A DNA stretch of 64,000 bases from JAIWNK01 sp964453115. Lineage in GTDB: Bacteria; Chloroflexota; Anaerolineae; Anaerolineales; Anaerolineaceae. Location: positions 175,546 to 239,545 of the forward strand of contig CAYVRT010000001.1 in assembly GCA_964453115.1 (NCBI GenBank), in the 5' to 3' direction. The notes under the pieces were generated by a model. That model searched no databases, was not told the DNA's origin, and saw only the letters and a list, made by a program, of their open reading frames with translations. A program made the position numbers and the translations under genes. Positions 1-9,200 of this stretch are shown one piece after another; within the stretch, counting starts at the first letter, position 1, and each line of letters opens with the position of its first letter.

Positions 1-474
1 GATGCGGGAATGAATGACCTGGGCAACTGGCCTCAGGTGGAGGTGGAATGCGTTTTGCCTGTGCCGGGCGAGCTTGTTCTGGCAAATGGTTGGCGCATGA
101 TTGCGGAATTGGGGGCTGTGGATGAATGGCTGCCGACGCCTTTTGAAGCCTGGTTGGATGAGGATGAACTTTGCCTTCCATTGACAGTGCGCAGACGACG
201 CCCTGGGGATCGGTTTCAGCCCTTGGGGATGGAAACTGGAACGCAGAAAGTATCCGATTTTATGGTCAATGTACGCATACCGCGCCGCGCTCGGGCGGGC
301 TGGCCATTGGTATGTTGTGATGGAGTGGTGGCATGGGTGCCAGGATACCGCCCCGGGCATGGTTTTCGGCTGAGGGGTGCGACCCGCTCAGCCGTACATT
401 TGAAGGTTTTACCCCCAGAGCCCAATCAGGCCGAGAGTGGAACTTGTTCTGCCAGTCGCCGTAATTTGAGCTGA
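1..474 (+). CDS. tilS: tRNA(Ile)-lysidine synthase, C-terminal part (5' end outside window)
   Basis: The frame is open from the first base, so this is the 3' end of a longer gene. The residues match the C-terminal TilS domain: an RRRRPGDRFQPLGM block followed by KVSDFMVNVRIPRRAR and a VAWVPGYRPG segment. TilS converts the wobble cytidine of the CAU-anticodon tRNA-Ile to lysidine so that it reads AUA; this domain contacts the tRNA acceptor stem. The PP-loop ATPase half is not in the window. The last 49 bases overlap the 3' end of the convergent recombinase-like gene. Family assignment rests on the C-terminal domain only. Confidence 0.85.
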   Translation, partial: DAGMNDLGNWPQVEVECVLPVPGELVLANGWRMIAELGAVDEWLPTPFEAWLDEDELCLPLTVRRRRPGDRFQPLGMETGTQKVSDFMVNVRIPRRARAGWPLVCCDGVVAWVPGYRPGHGFRLRGATRSAVHLKVLPPEPNQAESGTCSASRRNLS

Positions 475-1358
475 ACTTCGCGCCATTGGATGGCTGAGAT
501 GCCCAATTTTTGACGCAGGGTTTCTTTTTCCATCCCGGCGAGCCAATCGTTCAGGGCGCATGTCCAGCGGCACATATCAAAAGAGACGTGTTTGCTCAGT
601 CCAGCAGCCAGGCTGAGATCTTCCAGGATGTATTCGAGGCGGCGCGGTGACCAGGGAAAGACCTGCTCGTTGGGCGTGTATTGCGTTTGATAGGTTTGAT
701 AGAAGTCAGCCCATTCGGCGCTAAGGGAGAGATCGCGTTCTTTGTAGCGATTGCGGCTGTTGATGTAGCGGATGAAGAGCATTGGGCCGTTCGGCGTATT
801 GAGATCGAGGTGATTGATGCGGATGGATAGGCATTCGCTCTTTTTGATGCCGGTTTGTAAAAGCAAGGTGAGCAAGGTGATAGGCCGGGCATCTGGTTTG
901 GCGGATTGATGAAGGGTGAGAGCGGCCTGTAGGATGGATTCTTGTTCAGGCGCAGTTAGTACCTGGGGGGTGGGGCTGAGGACGGATTGCTGAAGGAGCT
1001 TTTCGGCGGGGTCCGCAGGGATGCGTTTGGCCTGATGCAGCCATCGGAAGAAGGCCTTGATGGAGGTGATGCGGCGCGCCAGACTTTTGGGGCTGCAAGA
1101 GATGCCGCGCCCATTCTGGAGCCAATGTAGGAAATTGTTCAGGTCACGGGTGGCAATGCTGCCAATGGATAGGTCGGGCGGCAGAAAGTTGACCAGCAGG
1201 CTTAAGTCACCAAGAAAGGCTTTGATGGTGTGAGGGGAACGGCCCTGATCTTTGAGGTAGGCTTCCCAACCTTGCAATGCGGCGGGGAGAAGAGTTTGGG
1301 GCGTGATGTGAGCGCTAAATGATTCCATGAGCATTTGTTCCGGGTTTTTATTTCGCAT
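426..1358 (-). CDS. Tyrosine-recombinase-like protein lacking catalytic residues
   Basis: A 310-residue protein with the two-domain plan of XerC/D-type recombinases: an N-terminal core-binding SAM-like domain (HTIKAFLGDLSLLVNFL region) and a C-terminal catalytic fold. The catalytic set is largely gone. The first Arg is Lys (QTGIKKSE), the HxxR His is Asp (DMCR), the LGH His is Ile (LGISAIQW) and the nucleophile Tyr position is Gln. The second Arg and the H/W Trp are kept. The frame is undamaged, so this is a maintained gene rather than a decayed one, perhaps keeping DNA binding only. The ATG at 1358 is chosen because a longer reading would run into the upstream LCP gene; 1334 or 1328 are also possible. 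It is the last gene of the 5578-426 run. Catalytic loss is inferred from alignment by eye. Confidence 0.75.
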   Translation of the reverse strand: MRNKNPEQMLMESFSAHITPQTLLPAALQGWEAYLKDQGRSPHTIKAFLGDLSLLVNFLPPDLSIGSIATRDLNNFLHWLQNGRGISCSPKSLARRITSIKAFFRWLHQAKRIPADPAEKLLQQSVLSPTPQVLTAPEQESILQAALTLHQSAKPDARPITLLTLLLQTGIKKSECLSIRINHLDLNTPNGPMLFIRYINSRNRYKERDLSLSAEWADFYQTYQTQYTPNEQVFPWSPRRLEYILEDLSLAAGLSKHVSFDMCRWTCALNDWLAGMEKETLRQKLGISAIQWREVQLKLRRLAEQVPLSA

Positions 1359-1396
1359 AGTCTTAGTGTAATCGGGTTGGAAAAAAAAGTCAAATT

Positions 1397-2398
1397 TTAG
1401 GGGCTGCCATGCATTGTTTGCCATAGCAGGCCTTGAATGGCCTCATAATTGGGGATGAGTACCGATGCGCCGCTATCGGGCAGTGTGTATGGGTAGGCTT
1501 CGGCGGGGGTGATGGTGTAGCGGCGTAGGCGGGCGGGTTCGTTGTAGATTTGTGAGGCTACCTGTAACAGAGGGAGGATTTGTTCAAGGCTTAAATTGGT
1601 ATCTACGCTGCTACGGTAGGCCTGATACAACTCTGGTGCTCGCTGAATGGCGTTGATGCTCATCAGGGAACGGAAGAGGCCGAGCAGCACTTCCTGTGCG
1701 CGGCGTCCGCGATCAAAGTCGCTGGTGCTGTAACGCGAACGGACGTACCAGAGGGCCGTTTGCCCGTCCAGGTGAACGGGACCGGCCAGAATGGTGCAAT
1801 AGCCGCCAATAGCCTGGGGCAGGTGACATTGATCGGTGAGTGTTTGTGCTGCCTGGATGTCAATCCCGCCCAGGCTATCCACAATGCTGACAAAGCCCTG
1901 AAAATTGGTCAGGATGTAAAAACTGGGCCGAACGCCGAAGTTGTATTCAAAGGTGTCGGCCATGAGCGAGAAGCCGCCAAATTCCATCGCTGTATTGATG
2001 CGGTTTTCGCCCCAGCCAGGCAAGGTGACATACAGGTCGCGCGGAAAGGATACCATGCCGGCGTTGCCCTGGTCGAGATTGATGGAAATGAAAAGGATGA
2101 CATCTGTGCGAAAGTCGGCGCTTTGGCGTTGGTCGGAGCCAAGGATGAGGAGGTTGACAATTCGGTCGGCCTGGGATGGGGTAGTTGGGGTGGGGGTGAT
2201 GCTGGGGATAGCCGTCTCGATGCTGAGCGGTGGGGTGGGTGATGGTTGTGCGGGGACAAAGGCTGTCGGCGTGGTTGTGGGGTTGGCGGGTTGGGTGGCC
2301 CATTGAATGGGTTGTGGACCGGTGTTTACGTGAGCTGGCAGATTGCAGGCAAGCATGCTGAGCAATAGAAACAATAAGGCGAGGTGAATTTTCTTCAT
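1397..2398 (-). CDS. LytR-CpsA-Psr (LCP) family lipoprotein
   Basis: A 333-residue lipoprotein with signal peptide and lipobox MLAC (Cys18), a Pro/Thr-rich linker to about residue 85, then an LCP domain: ILGSDQR, TDVILFISIN, MVSFPRDLYVTLPG, ENRINTAMEFGG and SDFDRGRRAQEVL. LCP enzymes transfer undecaprenyl-phosphate-linked glycopolymers to the cell wall or to protein acceptors outside the membrane. The conserved Arg and Asp residues that bind pyrophosphate are present. Most LCP proteins have an N-terminal membrane helix, so a lipid anchor is less usual. ATG 2398 lies 7 nt after the stop of the LysM gene, so co-translation is likely; a TTG at 2404 is the alternative start. Confidence 0.88.
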   Translation of the reverse strand: MKKIHLALLFLLLSMLACNLPAHVNTGPQPIQWATQPANPTTTPTAFVPAQPSPTPPLSIETAIPSITPTPTTPSQADRIVNLLILGSDQRQSADFRTDVILFISINLDQGNAGMVSFPRDLYVTLPGWGENRINTAMEFGGFSLMADTFEYNFGVRPSFYILTNFQGFVSIVDSLGGIDIQAAQTLTDQCHLPQAIGGYCTILAGPVHLDGQTALWYVRSRYSTSDFDRGRRAQEVLLGLFRSLMSINAIQRAPELYQAYRSSVDTNLSLEQILPLLQVASQIYNEPARLRRYTITPAEAYPYTLPDSGASVLIPNYEAIQGLLWQTMHGSP

Positions 2399-2405
2399 GA
2401 TCAAA

Positions 2406-3239
2406 TCAGGGGGTGGCCGTTGGTTCTGGTGTGGATGTTAAAGTTGGCTCTGGGGTGAGGGTGATTGTGGGGGTGCTGGTTGGCGTGTCGGTTGCAGTTA
2501 TGCTTGGGGTAGGACTGTCAGCCGTTGTCGGCGTGGTTGTTGGTGGGGTGGTGGATGTGGCGGGTGGGGTGAAACTGGCCGGAATGGGTTGGGTGGGGGT
2601 GTTGGCAGGTCGGGTGGCCGTGCGGGTGGGTAGGTTGGGAACATAGAGGGGTTGTCCGGCGTAGATGAAGGTGCCGCTCAGGCAGTTGGCCCGTTGCAGT
2701 TGATAGACGCTGACGCCAAATTCAAGGCTGAGACCAAATAAGGTCTGTCCTGGCTGGACGGTGTACAGGATCCAACCGAAGGGCGGGCCACAGGGCTGCT
2801 GGGTGTAGGTGGGTATGGGGAGCGGGGTTGCGCTGGGAGGTAGGATTGGTTCTGGCAGGAAGAGGAAGGTGCCGGGCAATAAGGTCTCGCTTACCAGACA
2901 GTTGGCGTTTAGAATTTGTTCGGCAGTCAGGTTGCGGGACAGGGCAAGATTGGTCAGGGTGTCGTCGGGTTGAATCAGATAGCTGACCCATCCGGCCGGC
3001 GGTGGGCAGGTGGTGGGGGGGGGAGCAATGTAGTAGGGGGTGTTGGTTGGTGTTGCTGCGCCGATGAGTTGTGTTTGTTGGGGAAGTGGTGTGAGATTAG
3101 GGGGGGGCAGCGTGGGTTGTGGCTGTGGATAGGCTGTGAACTGTCCTTCGGTGAGGGTAAGTGAAAGAGCGCCGAGGACAATCAGGGTGGATGTCAGGGC
3201 GATTAGAAAGCCGATAGAGAGGGTGCGCAGGGCTTTCAC
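2406..3239 (-). CDS. Membrane-anchored protein with two LysM domains and Thr/Pro tail
   Basis: A 277-residue protein. An N-terminal hydrophobic helix (about residues 8-30) acts as signal or anchor. Two LysM modules follow: one around YLIQPDDTLTNLALSRNLTA and one around YTVQPGQTLFGLSLEFGVS, each with an internal Cys. The last 70 or so residues are almost only Thr, Pro and Ser, a surface linker type that may be glycosylated. LysM modules bind N-acetylglucosamine-containing glycans such as peptidoglycan. It lies 5 nt after the sensor gene and just before the LCP gene, which suggests an envelope role in one transcript. The precise function is unknown. Confidence 0.85.
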   Translation of the reverse strand: MKALRTLSIGFLIALTSTLIVLGALSLTLTEGQFTAYPQPQPTLPPPNLTPLPQQTQLIGAATPTNTPYYIAPPPTTCPPPAGWVSYLIQPDDTLTNLALSRNLTAEQILNANCLVSETLLPGTFLFLPEPILPPSATPLPIPTYTQQPCGPPFGWILYTVQPGQTLFGLSLEFGVSVYQLQRANCLSGTFIYAGQPLYVPNLPTRTATRPANTPTQPIPASFTPPATSTTPPTTTPTTADSPTPSITATDTPTSTPTITLTPEPTLTSTPEPTATP

Positions 3240-3244
3240 AGCTT

Positions 3245-5578
3245 TTATTTGGGGTGAATGGGCAGCAGAACGCTAAAGGTTGAGGAAATGCCATAGTCGC
3301 TTTCAACCCAAATGCGCCCACCATGTGCTTCGATGAGGGTTTTTGCAATTGAGAGCCCAACACCATTATCCCCCACGCCCTGGATGACCGGGTTATCGGC
3401 ACGATAGCGCCGAGAGAAGACGCGCGTTAACTCGTCGGGCGAAATGCCGCCGCCGCTATCGGTGACTTGAAACAGCAGGTAGGGTTGCCCATCATTTGCA
3501 GATACTTTAACGCTGAGGCGGATGTTGCCCTCGACTGGGGTAACAGTGCCTGCATTTTGGAGCAGATAGACCATGACTTGCTGCAATGCTTCCTGGTCAG
3601 CATACATGTTGGGCATTTCGTCTGGCAGGTCTACCCGCAGGTTAATGCCTTTTTCGCGCAGTTTGCTGCTGGTTTCGTTGATGGCCTGATCAATAATTTC
3701 ATTCAGGTCAATGGTTTCAGGCATCAGGTCAATGGTTGGGGTCTGACGGGTGGTGTATTGTAGCAGGTCTTCAAGCAGGGAACGCATGCGCTCGGTGGAA
3801 TTTTTGATGCGTTCAAGGAATTTGCGCTGTAGTGCGCCTAAAATACCAACCGATTCGCCAAGGAGAAGTTCGGAATAACCGAGGATGGATGAGAGGGGCT
3901 GACGGAGTTCCTGGACGATTGAGGCAATAACTTCGCGGTCTTCATTGGTCAGGGCACCAGACGATTCAACCTGGCGCTGCAAATTCAGAATTTTGATGTT
4001 GGCCTCGGCAAGCAGGTTTTGGAGATGGGCAACCTGCCCCAGCGTGAGACGCAGTTCTTCTTCCATTTGCAGGCTTTCGGCGCTGTTACTGGCGCGCTGC
4101 TGAGATTCTTCCAGGTTGGCGCGCAAGTGCTGGTTTTCGGCCTCAAGCTGTTCAAGGGTGTGTTGCGTTTCTTGCTGTACGGCAAGTAGCGATTCAAATT
4201 CGGCAATTGGTCGCATGCGCTGAGCTGCTTTTTCGGCGCGTTGCAAGGTTTCTTGCAGGGTGTGTTGTTCTTTGAGGGTACGAGCCAGTTTTTCTTCTAG
4301 TTGACGGATTTCATCTGTCAGGCTTTGGGTTGTGACCTGCGAAGTTCCACCGTTGAGTGCGCGTTGGATGATGTGTCCAATTGCGTCAGCGCTGGAGGTG
4401 AGGAAGGTTTGGTCTTCTGTGTTCCAGGCGCGGTTTGAGTAGGGCGAAAGAAGCAGAACAGCTCCCCAGGGTTGCTCTTTGATGAGGATGGGGGTGCAGA
4501 GGAGGGGGCCAGGTTCACGCAGGCCGAGTGAATTGGTGAGTGCTTGCAGATCGGAGGGAATGTTGTTTGCGGAGGGAATGATGCGCATGGGCTTGCCGCG
4601 TTGCAAGGCATTGGCCAGGGTGGGCAGGTTGCGTTGTTCAAGAGTTGTACCGGGCAGAGGCTCTTCGCGGATCAGGTCATATCCACATTGGATGATGATT
4701 TGTCCAAATGGGTCGGGGGCGGAGACGATCAGGCATAAGTCGGCCAGCATGGTTTGCGAAATGGCATGGGCAAGTGCTGGGCCTAGTTGTTCTGGGGTAG
4801 ATTGATTGGCGAGTGCCAGCCAGGCCTGGACGGTGCGCGGTTCAGCGCTGATTCGTTTGCGGGTTGGTTCGATGATGGCTAGTTCGCTGGATGGGGGTGG
4901 GGTGGCAGAATGAACGGGGAGTTGAATGTGCTGCACAAGAGTTGTCAGGAGGGGAAAGCTGCATAATTGCGCCAGACGAATGTATCCGGCCAGGCTTTGA
5001 TCAGGTGCGGCAAACAACCAATGGGCAAGGATGCCGGAGCCGTTGAGGAGCAGAAAGGCCAGGCCAATGCCCCATGTGGGTGGCCGATGAATGGCGAGGA
5101 AGACGATGCCGATTAGGACGATGAGCAAGGAAGCTGCTTGCCATGCACTATCGAACCAGGAACTGTTGAAGGCCAGTGAGGGGGTTTGAGCAGGCCATAC
5201 GTTGAGAGTGAGCAGAAAGGCGATCAGTGTTACCAGACTGCCAATGAGGACGCCGATGGTGGCAGTAGCTTTTGGGCGTGGGAAGGCCCACAGCCAGATG
5301 AGCCAGAGGAGTGAGAGCAAGTTGATGGCGCGTTCGAGGGGTGGGAGCAAGGTGAGTGGATTGAGGATGCCCTGCCAGGAGAAAGCCGCAGCAAGGAAGA
5401 GCAATACCTGGGCCAAGAGTAGCACGCCAAGCCCAAGCGAGGTGCTTTGGCCTTTGACGGGGTGTAAAAGACTGAATTGCAGTGCCGACATGATGGCGAA
5501 TGCCAGCACCAGGTGATACACCAGGCTACCAGGAGGGAGGGTAATGAGGCCGAGGATTTGTGAGAGAAGCGATTCCAT
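3245..5578 (-). CDS. Membrane GAF sensor histidine kinase-like protein, H-box His replaced by Gln
   Basis: A 777-residue protein: about seven membrane helices (residues 1-235), a GAF domain (about 255-405), a long coiled coil (about 415-540), a HisKA-like dimerisation domain (about 545-610) and a HATPase_c domain (about 660-775). The ATP-binding boxes look intact: LLQNAGTVTP (N box), DSGGGISPDE (G1) and GVGLSIAKTLIEAHGG (G2). The H box reads IVQELRQPLSSILGY, so the phospho-accepting His is Gln556 (codon CAG at 3911-3913). No response regulator is adjacent. It may signal by partner binding or dimerise with another kinase. First gene of the minus-strand run down to 426; ATG 5578 has an AGGA about 10 nt upstream. 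Confidence 0.85.
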   Translation of the reverse strand: MESLLSQILGLITLPPGSLVYHLVLAFAIMSALQFSLLHPVKGQSTSLGLGVLLLAQVLLFLAAAFSWQGILNPLTLLPPLERAINLLSLLWLIWLWAFPRPKATATIGVLIGSLVTLIAFLLTLNVWPAQTPSLAFNSSWFDSAWQAASLLIVLIGIVFLAIHRPPTWGIGLAFLLLNGSGILAHWLFAAPDQSLAGYIRLAQLCSFPLLTTLVQHIQLPVHSATPPPSSELAIIEPTRKRISAEPRTVQAWLALANQSTPEQLGPALAHAISQTMLADLCLIVSAPDPFGQIIIQCGYDLIREEPLPGTTLEQRNLPTLANALQRGKPMRIIPSANNIPSDLQALTNSLGLREPGPLLCTPILIKEQPWGAVLLLSPYSNRAWNTEDQTFLTSSADAIGHIIQRALNGGTSQVTTQSLTDEIRQLEEKLARTLKEQHTLQETLQRAEKAAQRMRPIAEFESLLAVQQETQHTLEQLEAENQHLRANLEESQQRASNSAESLQMEEELRLTLGQVAHLQNLLAEANIKILNLQRQVESSGALTNEDREVIASIVQELRQPLSSILGYSELLLGESVGILGALQRKFLERIKNSTERMRSLLEDLLQYTTRQTPTIDLMPETIDLNEIIDQAINETSSKLREKGINLRVDLPDEMPNMYADQEALQQVMVYLLQNAGTVTPVEGNIRLSVKVSANDGQPYLLFQVTDSGGGISPDELTRVFSRRYRADNPVIQGVGDNGVGLSIAKTLIEAHGGRIWVESDYGISSTFSVLLPIHPK

Positions 5579-5602
5579 GCTGAAATCCTATTTGTTATAG
5601 AA

Positions 5603-5608
5603 ATTATA
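5603..5608 (-). promoter_or_regulatory. Probable -10 box for the sensor/LysM/LCP operon
   Basis: On the minus strand the bases read TGCTATAAT, an extended -10 element (TGN plus TATAAT), 25 nt upstream of the sensor ATG at 5578. No good -35 is seen, which fits an extended -10 promoter. It is divergent from the tRNA-Leu promoter. Confidence 0.5.
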
Positions 5609-5653
5609 GCATACTTGATGGGAGCGGCTCGAATCTTTTTGGAGGCAAAAAGG

Positions 5654-5681
5654 TTGACAAATGACGAATACGCGGTAAAAT
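5654..5681 (+). promoter_or_regulatory. Promoter of tRNA-Leu
   Basis: TTGACA (5654-5659) and TAAAAT (5676-5681) with a 16-base spacer, ending 17 nt before the tRNA. This is a textbook housekeeping sigma-factor promoter. The same TTGACA-N16-TAAAAT arrangement is found at 63601-63628. Confidence 0.8.
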
Positions 5682-5698
5682 GAGCGCTGTTCCGATAT

Positions 5699-5782
<84 letters not shown>

Positions 5783-5785
5783 CAC

Positions 5786-5818
5786 ATCCCCTACAAACAC
5801 TGTAGGGGATTTTTGTTT
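5786..5818 (+). terminator. Rho-independent terminator after tRNA-Leu
   Basis: A perfect 10-bp stem (ATCCCCTACA, 5786-5795, with TGTAGGGGAT, 5801-5810), a 5-nt loop, then TTTTGTTT. It directly follows the tRNA. Confidence 0.92.
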
Positions 5819-5852
5819 GGCGAGTTTGCTTGTAAGCGAGGCGGAATGGGTG

Positions 5853-5858
5853 TAATAT
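5853..5858 (+). promoter_or_regulatory. -10 box placed for a leaderless FtsB-like mRNA
   Basis: TAATAT ends 7 nt before the ATG at 5866, so transcription would begin at or next to the start codon. No Shine-Dalgarno is present. See the finding on leaderless starts. Confidence 0.5.
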
Positions 5859-5865
5859 TAATGGT

Positions 5866-6243
5866 ATGAAGATTTTTCCTGTGCGTTGGAAACATGTTGT
5901 GACGGTGGTTCTCATTGTGGTGGCGGCTTTCCTGGTGGTGGATTTGAATTCCCGATTGGTAGCCCTGAACCGTTTGAGCGGGCAGCGAGATGAGATGCGA
6001 GCCGAGGTGGTGGGGCTGCAAGCGACGGCAACTGCACTATCAGAACAGATTGCATATGCAACTTCACAGGCGGCAGTTGACCAGTGGGCGCGCGAGGAAG
6101 GCCATATGACGATGCCAGGTGATGTGCTGATAATTCCCATTCCTCCTCCTGGTGCAACTTCTGTGCCAGTTTTTGTGCCTACGGTGGCCTCGCGCGCTGT
6201 GGAAAACTGGGAAATTTGGTGGGCTTTGTTTGCAGGAGAGTGA
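5866..6243 (+). CDS. Septum formation initiator (FtsB/DivIC-like) protein
   Basis: A 125-residue bitopic protein: short N-terminus, one membrane helix (about residues 9-26), a coiled coil (about 30-68) and a VDQWAREEGHMTMPGDVLI block matching the conserved end of the FtsB/DivIC family, where AREELGM..PGE is typical. Family members bridge FtsL and FtsQ/DivIB at the division site. The C-terminal 40 residues (Pro-rich, ending WEIWWALFAGE) extend past the family core. It stands alone, downstream of the tRNA terminator and tail to tail with the PP2C gene, not in a division cluster. Confidence 0.8.
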   Translation: MKIFPVRWKHVVTVVLIVVAAFLVVDLNSRLVALNRLSGQRDEMRAEVVGLQATATALSEQIAYATSQAAVDQWAREEGHMTMPGDVLIIPIPPPGATSVPVFVPTVASRAVENWEIWWALFAGE

Positions 6244-6253
6244 AAGGTGGGTG

Positions 6254-9200
6254 TTATTCTTCTGGTAGACGACGCACAGCCAGTAGAGTCAGGTCATCTG
6301 AGGGCGCTGCACCCTGGCGAAATTCTAGAATTGCTCGATCGGTGTCTTCAAGCAATTCTTTGACACTGCTACAACGGGCGGCGGACAGCGTTTGACGGAT
6401 GCGCTCTTCGCCAAAGGCTTCGCCGTGGATTGAGAAGGCTTCTGTTAATCCATCGGTGTAGAAGAGTAAGGTGTCGCATGGGGCGATGGCAACGCTGTGT
6501 TCCTGATAGTGTACATCGTCCATAACACCGAGTGCAATGCCGCCTTTGGGCAGGGCTTCAACTTCGCCAGTTTCGGAGCGTAACAGCAGGGGGCGGTTAT
6601 GGCCGGCATTGGCATAAGTCATTTGCCCTGTTTCGAGTGAGAGGACGGCATAGACGGCGGTGACGAACATGCCATTTTGGGCCTCGGAGAGGAGCAAGGA
6701 ATTGACGCGCTCCAACACCCGGCCTGGTGAATCGGTGCCGTGCATATAGGCGCGGATGAGGGTGCGGGTGACAGTCATGTAGAGAGCTGCAGGCAGCCCT
6801 TTATCAGATACATCCGCAATCACCAATCCCAAGCGCCCCTTACCGAGTTTGAAGATGTCGTAGAAATCGCCGCCGACCTGACGGGCTGTTTCCCAGCGCA
6901 CATCCATTTCCCAGCGTGGCAGGTTGGGTAAACGGTTGGGTAGGAAGGTTTGCTGAATCTGTCGCGCAAGCTGAATTTCGCGCTCGAGCCGTTCGCTGCG
7001 CACCATTTCTTGTTTGAGATGCTCATTTTGAATGGCGAGTGCAACCTGTTGGGCAACGCCAGTGATTAGTTCCAGCCGACGCTCTTGCAATGCGCTGGGG
7101 ACACCGGTCTCCTGGGTGATGAGTACACCATAGACTTCGCCCTTGACGGAAAGTGGAAAACCAATTACCCAGGTTTTATCGCCTGCCTGACGGATGGGGG
7201 GCGTATCGCCAGCGGAGAGGCATGCCAGGGAGGGCCATTGGCGTGGGTCGGTTGGGGTGGCGGGGGCGGGGCAAAGCACCAACGCGTCGCTGTTTTGAAC
7301 CGAATCCAGGAGGGGAAAATCGCCCGTGCGGTAGGAAACAGACTGTAATTCTTCTTCTTGTTGGTGCGAGCCGGTGAAGATTTTTTCGAGGCGGAAGATT
7401 TTCTCTTCTCGCTTCCAGAGATAGATGGCGCAAGAGTCAATGCCAACAAGAATTGGCATAAGGTGAACAATGGTGTCTAGAATGTCGTTCAGGTTATTTT
7501 GACTGACAACAGCCTGGGCAACTTGCAGCAAAACAGCAGTGACGTAGGCTTCGGCCTGACGGGTTTCAAGGAGGTGAATATTTTCTACGGCAACGGCGGT
7601 TTGATGGGCGATTCCTTGGAGAATGGCAATGGTTTGTTGTCCGAAACTGCTGATGACACCTTCGGGCGTTTCGCTTTCATGAGCGACGAGAAAGGCCCCC
7701 AGAACTTCGCCGCGAGCAACGAGGGGTAACAAGACGAGGGTGCCAGTTTGTGGGGAAACGCTGGCAGCTGGCAAATCGAGTTCTGCTTCGGCATCTTGAA
7801 TGTAAAGGATGGATTGGGTGGTGCGCAGACGATGAAATGCCGGCAAATCTTTATCAAAGTGGGTGATGCTGCTTTCCATGCCATAGGTGGCGCTGAGGGT
7901 GAAAGCGGAGAGGGGTTCTTTCCAGAGGAAGAACGCACATTTGTTAACACCAACCAGCAAAGGGGTGAGGCGCACCATCGTTTCAAGCAATTCTTCAATC
8001 GAGGCGATGGATTGCGAGGCTTCTGCAACTTGCAGCATGACGGTTGCAATCCAGGCCTGTTCTTGTGTGGCGGCGTAGAGGCGTGCATTTTGGATGGCGA
8101 TGGCAGTGTAATTGGCAAAGGTGCTGGTCAGGGCGCGCGCTTCGCTGCCATAGCGTCCGGGGGTGTGGTGAGCAAGGGTGAGGATACCCATTAAGTTTTC
8201 GCCAGAGCGCAGAGGAACAGCAATTGAGGAATAATCGGCTGGAAAGGAAAGTGCCATGCCGAGCGGGCCATAGGGTGAGTCGGCATGGCGGATGGTTGGT
8301 TCGTTCAATTGCATGGCTTCAAACAACCATTGACGAACCTCTGGATGTTGTTCAATGGCTTGTAACAGAGGTTCTGCTTCAACCCCGCGCCAGGCTGCCA
8401 GGCTGAGTTCTTGTTCGTTCAGGTCATCGAGCAACCAGATGGCAGAGGCTTCACAGGGCAGGTTTTCTTCTAGTTTGACCAGAACAGTTTGCAGCAGGGT
8501 ATCCAGACTGGTATCGGTTGTGAGAAGGGCTGCTACATCGTGGAAGCTATCGGCTACTTTGTGCCGCCATTGTTCGGAGCGATAGAGAGCTGCATTGCGC
8601 ATGGCGGTGGCGATGCTGGCGCTTAGCGTTTCGAACAGGGCGCGATCGCTTTGGTCAAATGCGTTGCGTTCATCGCTTTGAATATCCAGAATGCCCAGTA
8701 CTTCTTCTGTGTATTGGATGGGAATGACCAGTTCAGACTGGGTGTCATCAGGTGGCAGTTCGGTCGGGCGATAGAGGGGTTCCTGGCTGACATCATTGAC
8801 CAGAAAGGTGCGGCGGGTGCGGGCCGCAGCTGGGATGAGGCCTAGCGGATCATCCATATCGTAGGCGAGTCCCTGTTCCCAGAAGGTGTGACTGCGTTCT
8901 CCGCTGCCGGCTGCATAGATGACTTTCCGACGCCCTGAATGGACGGTGAAGAGGTGGACATAGGGGTAACCAAAGCGGGTTTGGATGACCTGGACAATTT
9001 GATGCAGCAATTCATCGGTGTCGAGAATGGAGGCCAGGGCGCGACCAATTTCGGCGCTGACTTCCATTTGCTCAGCTTTCCAGCGCAAGTCGGTGTAGAG
9101 ATGGGCGTTTTCAATTGCCAGGGCGATTGAGTCGGCCAGGGTATGGAGGGCCATAATGTCAATTTCGTGAAAGGCATTCAGGCGATCCATTTGAATATCA

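Noticed and set aside
426..1358. Recombinase-like gene as evidence of an integrated element
   Set aside because: No attachment-site repeats, no cargo or phage genes, active-site residues missing, and the gene sits in an operon of envelope proteins.
2406..2640. Short tandem-like repeats in the Thr/Pro tail, possible minisatellite or CRISPR-like array
   Set aside because: The units are irregular and encode TPTP-type linker residues; no constant repeat and spacer pattern.
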